From contig JBBPUQ010000003.1 of the NCBI GenBank assembly GCA_038501195.1, forward strand, positions 2,248,501-2,312,500: a stretch of DNA of 64,000 bases. The letters run 5' to 3'. The notes beneath the pieces were generated by a model. That model saw nothing but the letters and a program-made list of their open reading frames with translations. It searched no databases and was not told where the DNA came from. This document shows positions 12,027-24,431 of this stretch, in pieces (position 1 is the stretch's first letter; every line of letters starts with the position of its first letter). The translations under genes and the position numbers were made by a program. Source of the DNA: Nemania diffusa (taxonomy: Eukaryota; Ascomycota; Sordariomycetes; Xylariales; Xylariaceae).

Positions 12027-14751
12027 ATGTCTCTGGCGAGACTTTCCGATGATGGAGTACCTCAAGTGTCAACTATGGCTGATCTCCTTACGGGTGCATT
12101 GATCCACGGGCGAACGATTAAGCCCGCCGCAACAATAGAACCGCCCCTCACGAAGTCTCATTTCGAAGCTTTTATTGCCCGCCTGCCCACCATATTTCCT
12201 AGTGCTGCACCGGGTTCCATCTCCCAGGGCAGAGACTCCGAGAAGGCCAGGCTGTATGCTGCTGTCGAGACTGCAGCGCGAAAGACCTTCAGCTCTCTAG
12301 TTGTAAGTCGCATCTACCCGACCTCACCTCCCGATCTCGCCTCGTTCTACCCGACGGGTCGCTAAAGCAGAACTCGTAGGCCAGCACCCCCATCGGGTCC
12401 CCCGAGTTTGTCCAAGTCTGGAATCTCTTCGACTTCCTCTCAGTTTTGTCCGATAACGAACAATGCGATCCCGCCCTTCTTTTCTGGCTTGTCGAGGAGC
12501 TCCTCGATAGCCAGACAGTCGACGGCTGCCGCAAAGTTTTTGATTTTCTTGAATCTAGGCGAGAACGAATAACAGCAAAAAACTTGAAGCAAAAATCACT
12601 CGTTATTCTGAGATCCTGCAATGATTTGCTACGGAGGCTATCGCGTGCCGAGGACGCTGCATTCTGTGGTCGGGTATATATATTCATGTTCCAAAGCATT
12701 CCTCCCGGCGATAGGAGTTCGGTGAACTTGCGCGGCGAGTATCACGTAGAGAATGTGACAGCCTTTGAAGAAATCCTCGCCGCGTCTGACGGACTAGCGG
12801 TCGACAAAATGGACGTTGATACTGAAGGTGATACGTTAAAAAGCGAGGGCAAAGAAGCCAGGCCCATCGCAAAGGCTGTCTCTTTTGAGGCTAGAAACAA
12901 GGCCGAATCTGACAACATATTGGACACAGACTCGCTATATCCAATATTTTGGTATTTGCAGCATTTTTTCAGTCAGCCTACCTCACTCTTCGACCCGGCT
13001 GAGCTCACCAAATTCAAAAGCGGCATAGAAGCTACTATGAATGCGTTTGAGACGGTTGAGAAGATCCAGAAAACTACGAAGGGCCCCGACGAATACAAAT
13101 TAATCCCACAGAAAAGAAAAGAGGCAGAAGCGAACGGAGATTTGCGTAGTTCGAACAACAATCCGAAATATCTTACGAGCAGAGAGCTTTTTGAATTAGA
13201 GGTGCCATTTATTCCCATTTCAGTCCCTGTTATGGCAGAGCTAACCGGATTATCTTGCAGATTAGTGATCTATATTTCAGACGTCACATTCTCATTCAAG
13301 CCTTCATAATACTGGATTTCCTCTTGTCCCTCACACCACAAGCTCGCGCCAAGATCGCGAATGTTCAGCAGAACAGATCTGTAGTCTATGCAGATAAGAA
13401 CCTAGGAGAAGATGATGTTAGTACTCCACGGGGAGATGTCTTGCTACAAGCTAACCTTTGTAATAGGCAAAATGGGCCAAGGCGATGAAAGATAGAATAA
13501 CAAGCTACATCCAAGCAGATTCGGATGGGTTTTTCTTCTTTAGAGTGGTTGAAAGCGTCATATCAAGGGACAAGGGCTGGGTTCGCTGGAAAGTTGAGAA
13601 TTGTCCCCCCATCGAAAGACCCCCAGTTTCTCCTACGGAATTCAACGAGGCGAAAGCTGGTGTTAAGCGTCTAGCAACCAGCAGAAGACCCAAGGCAGGC
13701 ATGAATTCGTTATCTCTAGCTTTCATGGACGAAAGCGACACCACCCGATCATTGGATAAGTTAAAGGATCCTGTAAGATGGAAGCTTCCCGATTTAGCAG
13801 ACTTTAAAAACAAAATCGCCAGTGATGATCTTGACCTCGAATTTGCAAAGGACGAGAAGGAGAAAACACAACTTCTCGAGTCAAAAGCCAGTAAAACTTG
13901 GAGAGCCTTGAGAATTGCAAGGCGGTCAAGGCTGGCCACGTTTGATAAGATAGAGGACTGGAGAAATGTCGATGCAATTTTTCAAGAACTAGACGCTGAA
14001 GAAGCGCAGCAAGAACAAGAAGGGTCTAAGGGACGATATCCAGAGAACAGGAAGCCAATCATATTATCTGGACCAAGCGGTGTCGGCAAATCAGCACTCG
14101 TCTCCTTACTCCTAGACAGGCAAAGGGGGGTATTCAACAAGATTGTACGGCACACTACCCGGAGTGCAAGAGAGGACGAGGTCGACGGCCAAGATTTCCA
14201 TTTTGTCGATTCGAAAGCCTTCAACACCATGCTAGATGGCGACTATTTTCTCGAGTCTAGCACTCACGATGATGCCCAATACGGTACAAGTCAAAAGCTT
14301 GTCAATGCTCCAGAAGCATCCGACAAGGTTGCTCTCATCCACCTTGACCGAGAAGTAAGCCCCTATCCCCCACTGATCCTTTACAAGCAAGACTAAACAG
14401 TTACTATAGGGCATTCAAATGGCCCAAGATAACGGGTTCTCCGCAAGACTTATTTTCATCGCTCCTCCCAGTCTAGAAGTGCTTGAGGCCCGCATAAGGA
14501 AGGACGAAGGTCTATCAGAGGAGGAGATCCAGCGCAAGCTCAAGGCTGGTCAAGAAGAGATTGACCAGTCCGCGTCCGGAGATTTTTACGACCTAGTGAT
14601 CACAAATGATGATCTAGAATCGAGCTATAAAGTACTAGAGGAGTTCATATATGAAACGCCCAAGGCCAATGGGGTGCACAAAGAGGGGGTGGCGGATGAG
14701 GACATCACGATGAAAGATGAGACTAACGGTGATGATACAAGTTTATCATAG
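12027..14751 (+). CDS. hpr1: THO complex subunit Hpr1/THOC1 fused to a guanylate-kinase-like domain
   Basis: Five exons: 12027-12302, 12380-13201, 13261-13416, 13467-14354, 14410-14751, giving 827 residues with all phases agreeing. Residues ~1-500 are THOC1/Hpr1 (SPEFVQVWNLFDFLSVLSD; FCGRVYIFMFQ; RDKGWVRWKVENCPP), a subunit of the nuclear THO complex that couples transcription to mRNP packaging and export. Residues ~613-805 are a guanylate-kinase fold: P-loop GPSGVGKS (residue ~620), TTR..R, DGQDFHFV, QYGTS, LIFIAPPS and a terminal VITNDDLESSYKVLEEFI. Exon 4 carries both domains in one uninterrupted frame, so the fusion is read directly. Against yeast Guk1 as I recall it, a GMP-contacting Tyr is Phe and the lid arginines are changed, so catalysis is doubtful. 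The last three introns are small and could mislead automatic gene finders. Confidence 0.88.
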
Positions 14752-15932
14752 GACAAGCCTCAGGCTTCTAAAAGTAGAGTTCACCTAGCAAGACATCGAT
14801 GATGTGATGTGAGCTGGCTAATTACTGGTGACTGTCGGTTGATCGCTGGTCATCAGTGGGATGATTAAAAGTACGGAAGACTCTGTGCGCGCCCCTAGTC
14901 CGTCCCAGACCGCAAATTGATACCCAATAAGAGTCATACCACAATCGTCTTCGTGTATAGTCCAACAATATGTTATTTATACTCTTGCCTTCCTAAAGCC
15001 TATCGTATTTATAGCTCTTTATAGCGTTACGGGGCTCGCCCTATAAAACACCAACATTTATAACTTGGTAAGTGAGCCTACTAGCGGAATAAGGTAGGTA
15101 CAATTAGGTTTACTGGTAGCTCCTTATACCTTCTTAGGGTATCTCACAATGGCGACAAATTGGTTCCGAGAATTGCTTGACAGATTTCAGCATTTGCAAA
15201 GTTTCTTACCTTGGTGTTATTTTTAACTCTGTGAGTGCAATGAGAGCCCTGTATCTGTATCTAGCACTTAACTTAGATATAAAACCTACAAAATCGAGCA
15301 TGCTACTTTTAACTCTAAGTGGTGAATAGATAAGTGATAATCATAGGAATCAGACACGAAATTTCAATTATCTCGGTCCATATATATTTTCCGCTACACT
15401 TGCGATACCGAAATACGATGAGCAATCGAGGATTGTTTGCTCGAAATTCTCCCTTGTCGTTCGTTATATTTGTGAAGGATTTTGAAACATTTGCATTGAA
15501 ATTTCAAAATCAAACGTGTGTATACAAGGAAATAAAGTAAAATTTACGCTGTATAACAATGAGGATCGATCATGCCACCACTAAGCTAGTATACAAAATA
15601 TAGGCAGCCCATTCTAAAGACAAATAGAAAAAAAAAATCAGAATGGTATCACTCGCATGATAACGTGAATGCGTACTCCTAATGCTAGCGACGAAGACGA
15701 CGGCGACGGATTAATTGCTCTCGAACGCCGACGAGATCAAATATCCAAATATATTGCAGAATCGTATATATTCTTCCCGATTCCTTTGGTCTGTTAGGGC
15801 TACCCGTGAACGGGAGGCAGGAAGTTGTATCGTGACTTTCGGTAGCCTCGTTAAGAAACCAGACAGCCTGGGAAGCGCCTAGAAAACATGGAAAGTCCGT
15901 CAACACGAGTTTAGTCTGGAAGATGATAAGGT
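14752..15932. other. Intergenic 3' flanks of THO1-GK and the LONRF-like gene
   Basis: Convergent genes; the region is AT-rich. I see no complete gene. A 96-codon minus frame at 15685-15975 overlaps the end of the next gene and is discussed there as an alternative C-terminus. Confidence 0.5.
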
Positions 15933-17923
15933 TCAGCATTTGAGACTGAGGCACTTGAGCGCACCAAAGTACCAATATGATCTAACGGGAATAGGGGTAA
16001 GGAATAGACGTGATAATAGCATAAAAAGATAGCAAATATTAAAATGAACGACTGTCCACGAAATAGGAGATGAAAATACTGACCACTGAGTACACAATGA
16101 GAGTTAGTATGTCTTCTTCCAGTGGCGGGGCTAAGGGATAGAGTTTGCTTGTGCCTAAGCACGTTAAGATGATGAGAATAATCGAACCCGGGGGCTCGGT
16201 ACATACTTACCCTATGAGCTTCCCATTCTTCAATCCACCGACAACAGATCTTAAGTCGTTCGCGCACGCTCGAGGTTCCTAGTAATCTATATTTCTCCGC
16301 GTCACTTACGGGGAAAACACAAGCGAACCACCAGGGAAACGTTTCAGCACCCGCTGGGCATTCGCCATAGATATCGAGCATCCTCGCGGCGAGCCAGCGA
16401 ACGCTTTTCGCCTGCATTCTTCGGACGAAATCACCGCCGAAATTTACGAGCTCCCTAGTCGACATGGAGTCTAGATCACCGCCTAAAACAGTGGTATACG
16501 AAGACTGAGCTATTGAGCGTGTTTCCGCATCCGTAAAGTCTTGATCTCCTAGGGAGGCCGTATCATTCGCACGGCTAAGTTCAGATGCCTCGAGCGCCTC
16601 CTCCTCCGCCAAGCTGATATCACCAACTTTCTCGATGTTAGCAACAACGTAACCATCCAAGAACCCGTGCCGTGTAATTCTAAATCGCGAGACCCCCACA
16701 GCTTCTAATAGGCTACGGCCATCAGGGAAAGGCTCGAGACGAACTATTCGCAGAAGAACACCGAGTTCCACAAAATCCGGTTCTCCCGACCTACGAACCT
16801 GCTTGCCTAGCACCATACCAAACATCTGGTCGCCCTCCATAGCCCGCCGAATCATGAGCCGATACCGTGGTTCGAATACGTGGAGGAATAAAGGCATGGA
16901 TGGAAACGATAGCGTGCAAACGAAAATAGGGACATCAAAGCCTTCATGATTCGCTTGTTGCTCTTGTCGATAAGCTTGGGAGCGGAGTGCAACAAGATCT
17001 GCCCAAAAACCATTGAGAATTGAGACGAGTCGTTCGTTTGAAGGAGCAGTACGCGGATCAGCCTGGGCTTTGATAGAGATGGTACGTCTGCAAATCGGGC
17101 ATAAATTTGAGTGGTCTAGAATTCGATGAATGCAGCCTCGACAGTAAGTGTGGCCGCAGGTGGTGGTCATGGGGTCTAGGAAAAGACCATAGCAAACCTG
17201 GCAGTCCATCTCTGTCTTTACCAATTCCTTCAATTCGAGGAAAATCTCGGCATCCAGTTTGCCAGTCTCGTCGTCGTCGGCACCCACAGAGGAATACGAC
17301 ACCTCACTACTGTACTCTAGCTTACCCAGCTCGGCTAGTGTGTATGTTGCGAGTATCCTGCCACCTTTCATCACCCTCGACTCAGGATGCTTCTCTTCCA
17401 ACGAGGGCAGTCCAGCGACTCCCCACTGATCGCGAACAGTGACGTACGTGGAGCAAGCAGGAAGCTCAATAGTAGGCTGGCGCGACGCAACTGTTGTTTT
17501 GATGATAGCTAGAACCTTGTTAAGCGTAACATCAAGAGCGCAATCAGCAGCGGCGTGTTCCTTGCCACAGCTCGGGAATGGACAGTCGAAACCTTGTAGC
17601 CGACTCGCCATGTCTGGCCAGGTGATATTGGCTCGTGGGCGGGTATTGGGCAGGCAGGCCCTGCAGATGCTATGGCCACATGGCAACGTGGTGGGATGTT
17701 GTAATATGTTATTACATATCTGACACTGGATTAGACGGATGATCCGGCGGGCATCCGTCACGGCGTCAAGAAGCAAATCCGCCGAGGCTTCAGGGGACTC
17801 CGTGCTGGTGGGATTGAGGACGGCGATGTCGTCCGCCTCATCGGATTCTAAAGCTAGGTCTTCACTAGGTGGCGTCGGCAGCGAGAGGCTCGGCTGTAAC
17901 GCATCTGCCTGGATAGAGGACAT
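15933..17923 (-). CDS. LON-domain and RING-finger protein (LONRF-like, putative E3 ligase)
   Basis: Exon 1 17923-16211 (571 codons) then a likely intron 16210-16086 (GTAAGT; branch ATACTAAC; CTCAG) and a last exon 16085-15933, about 621 residues. RING 1 starts at residue 67 (CQIC...CGHSICRAC, then CPFPSCGKEH); RING 2 lies at ~240-282 (CQVCYGLF...TCGHTYCRGCIHRI...CPICRR). Residues ~325-560 are the Lon substrate-binding-like (LAN) domain (VPIFVCTL..PLFLHVFEPRYRLMIRRAMEG), ending in SVRERLKICCRWIEEWEAHR. There is no AAA or protease domain, so the common label 'ATP-dependent protease' would be wrong; a ubiquitin-ligase role is inferred from the RINGs. The C-terminus is unsure: the final 50 residues are hydrophobic and unfamiliar, and a second intron could instead join to the frame ending at 15685. 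Confidence 0.82.
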
Positions 17924-19692
17924 GAAAACGTGGTTTCATGCAGCACAGTGGCTGGACTACCAGAATCCTGTGCGTTATGGTGGTATGGTTTGGAGCTTGT
18001 GCGGCTAGCGAGTTATGTTTGCTTCAGCCCACAAGCCAAACCAAGCACGCCCGTAGAATAAGCGAGAGAGAAAGCCAACTAGGAGTCGTCGTCGAGGGAG
18101 ATGAAATGCTGCCTAGCCCGGAATACAGCACCGAAAGAAGACGAGAAGGAAGGGTACGAGAAACAACGACGGCGGAGGGAAGGTGGAAGTGGGAGTGCCG
18201 GTGGAATATTGAAGCGTCGTCGGTCGTCTCACGTTGAATGCCAGCACCTCTGTGATGTCGCAATTCCTCCGACCCAGAAAAGGCGATCGATGGTCGGTCG
18301 TCGTTAAGGCAGTCGACTGATTTCAGAGAGGATATCCGCCGCCTAAAGTGTATATAAACGTCACAACATGCCTCTAATAGAACTATACTAAGCTATGGGT
18401 TAGGAAGGGATGATATAGGGATAGTGCATCGGCTATCTAGTACCTAAAGATGTAGGAGTCATCATACGCGGGTGGTATCAGTCGTATCAGTGCCGCCAGC
18501 GTCACCACTTGTAAGTAGGTACTTTCGTAGTGTACAATAATCCCGAGGTCCTGTCGGTGTGGGGCAGGGGTCGTTTCTCCAATGCCTCACTCAATTGAGC
18601 ATTCTCATTGGCCATACTATGGATTATATAATTAATCAATGAATCACCACGGACCCTTCTTACAGAATAGAGATGTACCTACTCTTCGCTTGAAGATAAG
18701 GTCACAAATGAGACAAGGTGCCTTTGTAAAGGTCACCATGGAAACCCAATCATATAAGCTCACAAAAACACGCTGCATACTTAGGCAGGTCTAGGAATAG
18801 ATCTATGCTTATAGACTAAGTAACTACTCTATTCCGTACTTATATATAGTTTATAGCTATTCTGTACAGTCTAGACAGATACTTAGATAGAAGAGTAGCA
18901 GAGTCTTGAGGCTAGAGCACCATGAATGTCTCCAAGACATACTATTACTGAGAATAGAGAGCGCCCATAGAGGAAGTGACTCGCGTGCGATTAGATCACC
19001 ATTGGCTTCGTCGTGATACGATTTTTAGATTTATACATGAATAATCTCATTCTACTCGTATATTAGATAGAGCCCTCAACTATGACTATACAAACTAACA
19101 TATGTACTACCTACGGTATGCATGACATTGTATTTAACCTTTTTTTAAAGTGCTAGCTGTCTCAATCACGCGACAGATGTTCAAGCCGCCGTGACAAGAC
19201 ATGCCCTACACGCCATTAAGCTCGCGGCCCAGGCCGGCGTCTAAGATCTCTATTACTGCTAATGCAGAATTCAACCAGAGGAGATACCTAGCTGTGGTGT
19301 TAGAAGTGCACTAAAAACTAGCTTATACTAATAGAACACTAGGAGGCATAGCTTTAGCGGCGGAGGACTGGATACCACAAGTACTTTTGAGGTATTCGCC
19401 AAGAATATGTAGACATATATACGTATATACACATAGCTGAGGTGGATAGTTATCCAATAGTCACCCGATTCATTGCTTTCCATTTGTCAAATGCCGCTGA
19501 GTATGACCAATTCGCCCGCTCCCAATTTGGATCCCGCCTAAACAAATGGAGATTCGAATAACCACCGAGAGATAAGTTATGTATGTATAAATCATGGCAA
19601 GTAGACGCATCCAGAGGCTAGTCTTTTTTAACTCATTACTTTCACTTTTCCGTGCCTTTTTTTTTCTCGTTCTGATTTTACGGCTTCCGTAA
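17924..19692. other. Intergenic: LONRF promoter; possible gene relic at 19150-19400
   Basis: 17924-18340 is the GC-rich promoter/leader of the LONRF-like gene. 18340-19100 is AT-rich without recognisable coding. At about 19150-19400 the plus strand carries coding-like pieces in different frames (RHALHAIKLAAQAGV, then RRYLAVVLEVH, a stop, and TNRTLGGIALAAEDWIPQV), which looks like a decayed gene of unknown family. Confidence 0.4.
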
Positions 19693-21014
19693 TCATGCAT
19701 GTCGCGGACCGTACTTGTTGATCGCTAGCCAGCGGCCAACATTGCCAAATACGACACAGCAGCAGAAGAGTACGTTCAACGTCCAAATGCTCATAGCGAG
19801 GGTCTGCTGGCTTGCAAGGCCACCAAGGACCATAGATTGAGAGTCGGCGTAGCGAGCTGAGGTATTAGAATGAACTGTCCCTGTGCTATAGAGCCCGCCG
19901 ACCGAAGACGACGAGAGCATGGCTGGCACAGGCACCATATCAGGGTGTAGGCCAGTGAGCAAAGCTGAGCCTGCAAGTCCAACGCCTGACGAGACAATTA
20001 AGCCCGGCATGGAACCGTCGATTAAAAACCACAGGGCGGGGTTCACGAGACCAAGTGATAGCGAAATTTGGAGAGTCGAGTCCCAAGGTAGTTTTCGCTG
20101 CGAGTCATAGTTAGCATGTGTACGGAGTATAATAAATGTATATATAACTCCTCATTCTCTTCGGCTTGGTTGGTTAAAGAAAAGAAACTAGAAAACGAGA
20201 CGATGGAACTTACTATCGCGTAAGCAATCCCAACGAAGATTCCCATCCCCCGAACAGCGAGGGCCCAATCCGTCTGGCGCCGCAGGTTCTTGGTGGCATC
20301 GCCTTCTGTCTCAATGGCTTCCCCGCTGCTACTGTCTCCAAAAGAATTTTCCCAGAAACCGTCAACCCAGGGTAATAAACAGCCTAGACTAAGCCCCGAT
20401 GCACCCCAGAAAGCCATATAGCCCCAGCCATAATTCGACGCGTTGACCATATGCTCCATGCGCAATGCTTCTGCTGGGCGACTCCCTCGCACCGTTGAAA
20501 CCCCAATACCATATAAGACGCCTAGCCCGGACAAAAGTAATGCCCTAAGCCCGGAATAGAAAAGGGAGGCTGTGGTGGATATTGGTGGTGTATGGGCTGA
20601 AGAACGTCTTCGCGCTGGGTATGCACGGCCGATCTGTGTTGAGCAGGTAGGTTCGTCTACGCTCAAGATTCTAGCAGGCGTCTCTGCACCTGCTCCCCAG
20701 GGAGTATCTAGCTCGGTACCAGGGGTGTACTTGTCATTATCGTAGGTCGTGGGTTCATATATGCCCATTAGGGTCGACGATGTGAGGTTCATGACGGACT
20801 GGGCGCGACTAATGCTAGTTGAGGATTCAGAGCGTACCCTGTTTCTCGGGTCTAACAGCTTGAAATTCAGCCAATCCAGGTTCAGTGACGAGCCAGTTAG
20901 AGGTGTGTGAGGTAGTGATTCATCACTAGACGGTGCTGGCTCCTTCAGGTTGATGTTGAAGGGTCGGACTGGGATAGGCCGCAGCAGCGGTGGCCCGCGG
21001 GGAGAATCGGTCAT
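19693..21014 (-). CDS. ins1: INSIG-domain sterol regulatory protein
   Basis: Two exons, 21014-20214 and 20097-19693 (intron 116 bp, branch GCTAAC), 401 residues. INSIG proteins sit in the ER membrane and tie sterol level to HMG-CoA reductase and, in many organisms, the SREBP pathway. The N-terminal ~165 residues are Ser/Pro-rich and cytosolic. Hydrophobic segments follow: LFYSGLRALLLSGLGVLYGIG, GYMAFWGASGLSLGCLLPW, VRGMGIFVGIAYAI, the NPALWFLIDGSMPG region and SIWTLNVLFCCCVVFGNV. The signature WALAVRGMGIFVGIAYAI-RKLPW spans the splice junction exactly, which fixes the intron. Start chosen at MTDSPRG; an in-frame ATG at 21134 lies in the likely leader. Conserved core clear; specific partner not shown. 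Confidence 0.9.
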
Positions 21015-24000
21015 GTTGGTTAGGATTGGGCGCGTGGGTAGGGCGGTAATTGCGCAGCACTGGTATGTGAATTGGGTGTTCTGAAGAAGAGGAGTAGTTA
21101 TGTAGGTCGGACGAGTATATATTTGACGTCGCACCTAAACCAGATCTTAACAGTATATGTGTGTATGGTTTATCCTAGAAGCCACGCCTCGGCAGGATTG
21201 AGATGGTAGGATGAAGAACGGACGAGTCTAAAGCTTGAGTCGATGTCGTAGCCTGAGTACATATATGCCAGGACAGGGAATTCAATATAGACTAGTGGCA
21301 GGAGCACTGGAATGGAGTTGAGGGGGCAGGATTCGACGTAGAACTCAGAACGCGGCGGGTATGTATTCACGTAGGACCTTGGTATTAATGTAGGTAGGCG
21401 TTGATGGTCACGATAGTGGTAGTATATAGTTAAGTAGTTACGCCTTGCAATACAATGGACCACCTAATAATGACAAGACAAGCAAGGAATTGTAAATCAA
21501 CTGAAGGCTTTGTTAGTCAAATGATCAAGAGGAAAACAAAATGACTGCAAGCCCGGTTTCCCGCGGCGTGCACGGCATACTTTTTGTACAGCGCTGCATT
21601 GTCAAGGGTGCTGCTGCACTAGGTTGAAATGGAGCCTAGACAAATTTCTGACCAATATTCAAGCCGTGGTTTGGTGGATCCGGGTCCTGGCTCCGCCTGT
21701 ATAGCCTGCATGCAGGGCTGGGGTTCTGACAAAACCCCACAGCTCTGGAACCGGCCTGCCCATATGAACTGTGCACCAGGTACGGTAGTGTACCTACCCT
21801 AGGTAGGTGTTTTTAGGCAGGGAATACCTACATACGTATGTACGTTTCAACTGGACGGTTCAAAGGGCCGAGGCCCACCCATATAACCTTAAGCATGTGT
21901 ACCAAACTTACCGGCCAGTTCTGCCCCCGAGATCATCGGTGGCAGGATCGGCACAAGACGGGGTCGTCGAAAATCCGCACCAGACGGGTAGCACAACTGC
22001 GCAGCTCGGAGTCCAAAGGCCGCCCGACGAGAATGAAAGCATAACTGCACAAATTATGCTCTTACCACCTAGATACATAGTCTACTAACTTAGTCCCGTA
22101 CTGCTATATCTGTAGTAGAGCTTAGGTAGGTAGCCAGATTCGGCAGTGTACTGGGCAGTGCCTACTTTAATTGGGTCCTATTTGAATTGTCTTCAGTGTT
22201 GGTCACTAGATACTAAGTACGGTCTACTGAGTACTAAGTGCAGATCGTCGATCATCAGGAAGCCACATCGAAATACGTAACAATTAAGACACCTACATAA
22301 CAAATTAACTTTATTTTATTTTAGTCGCTGTGAGACAATCTGCACTAATTGTCCTAATACGGCGGTAATACGGCATTTGGTGGTTGGGCGATTCTGCCGA
22401 ACGATACGAAGGGCTCGGACTTGCTCGCATTGCCTACATACCTACAGGCTAGCACTTACATACACAGTACTACTTGTACAGCTATTTGGGTAGTGTTCGG
22501 AATTAATGCTTCCTGCACGTCCCCGGAAACAGAACTTGATAAACGAGCGAGGAGGGGCCAAACAGATCATGTTAAGTGACGTAGGCAGCTCTCTGTTTTG
22601 CAATTTGTCTTTGTCCCGTCTAGAACCCCGGCCTTCTTCCTCATAGTGGTGTAGTGCGCACCAGAGTACCCTGTCCGATACCCTGTCCATCCAGCCGAGC
22701 GGTGCTCAGGTGGCCCAATATAACCCCCAGAGGATCGGAGTGGCGTCAAAGGTCAGCTCTGAACCCGGCGGTTCTCATGCAAAGGAAAAAATTACGACGG
22801 GCACGTGGACCCTAAAACAGCAGTGAAGCACTTACATACGTACGTATATACCATGGTTAATGCCACGGTCAGAACACGGTACAACGACAGGGCTGCGAAG
22901 CGACTCATCTGTATTATACAGAGGAGCATTGGTTTCTCAGACAAAGGCCAGTTACTAGCTAGCTAGGCAATGCGACACTGCAGCTGTACAGTATGGCTGC
23001 TACAGAATACCTATAATAAGCTCCGCTTTTCCCCCCTTGCTGATTCGCTATTACCCCACATTATGTCTGCCAATCATCTACGCAGTAGATCCTCGTCCCG
23101 TCCTTTCTCGTGGGGTAATGTAAGTTCCAACGCCTACCTACCTACCTACCTAGGTAATCTACCTCCTCCATCTGGCACACCAGAGCACAGAATAAATACA
23201 TATGTGGTGTATCCTCCCCAGCTGTCAGGGGTACACTAATCATAACTGCGCAACTACGGACACAAATAAGAAAATAAGTCAATACAATATACCCCTCTAC
23301 TGCCTGGTCAGTAATTCCTTATACCGGGTTTAAGCAGGAGATTCAACGCGCGGTTCGTTACCTGCCTGGAATCCCATGCTGCAGGAGGGATAAGAATGCG
23401 GATTAGTTGGACGAGAAAAGACCAATCCCGCTCGGGTTATAGTCGACTACTATACTCGGTGGAGCTTCTCACGATGAGGGGAAATTCAAACTAGTCTAGC
23501 TGCTTGATAGGTTGGAATTCTTATTTAATGTTGGCGCTGTGTATGCATTGTGTATCTAAACTTATGTAGATGAATATAGATCTTAGCCTGGAGATTTGTC
23601 CACCGAGTTCTGAACTCAAGTATGCGTATGTAACAGTTCTACGTAGCTGTCGCGTCGCGCCTCAGTAATGCATGTAGAAGCAAATACTTATAAACTACAT
23701 ACCAGGTAGGTAGATACTAGTAAGTGGGTGTGAGTTGACATGCAAACAGGGCCTGTTCATCTACACTAGACTGTTTCTTAGACGCTTTCTAAACTATACT
23801 CCAAGCTACTATTAGATGAGTGCGAGTGTTGCTCTACTGCTACACATATATGTAGTATCTACAGCAAGTAAGCTGACGGCAAAAATGGCTCCCAAATTAG
23901 CGGTGGTCTCAATCTACCATTCCATCGGGTGGCAGGTAAACTAGGATCACCTTCCTCCCTTCTACCCCGCGACAACTTGAGTGACACCAGCCCGCGCATC

Positions 24001-24431
24001 TATCGCGCATGATCGAGTACATAGCAGACTAGTAGGGATCTTTGGTGTACTTAGGTACTACTATGTATGTTTTCGGGTTAATGTACGAGCTCCATTGCAC
24101 CTATATAGATTAGGCGGCGCGGAGGGGGCGCTTGGATTTGGTCGGGCCGTGACTGATCTATGGTCTTGGCAAAGCCCAGCTCTTTATAATCCTATGTATG
24201 ATACCTCGCATGGGCACTGGACAGAATACTTCGGAGAATTCTGCTCTAGGTCCCTTGGGTGATAGTTTGTGGAGATAGATGATTTTGGGGGGACTGCAAG
24301 CAGCTAAGACACCCAACCCAAGGGTTCGGATAGACTAAGAGACTAACAACAGTGAGCAGCAACTAGGACACATTTGAAGACAGAAAATTATACTGTGTTG
24401 ATATGATGGTGATTAGACTCTAGTTCTTATC
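21015..24431. other. Long intergenic stretch, no supported gene
   Basis: 3.4 kb between the INSIG start and the MAK11 stop. Only short open frames without family resemblance are present on either strand. Contains scattered TAGGTAC-type repeats (about 21790, 22120, 23131-23160 and 23705) and several stretches of mid-GC sequence (21880-22050, 22560-22760) that may be old decayed DNA. An lncRNA or small gene cannot be excluded. Confidence 0.5.
23131..23160. repeat. (CCTA)n short tandem run with palindrome
   Basis: Four successive CCTA units followed by GGTAAT; member of the intergenic ACCTAGGT family. Confidence 0.7.
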
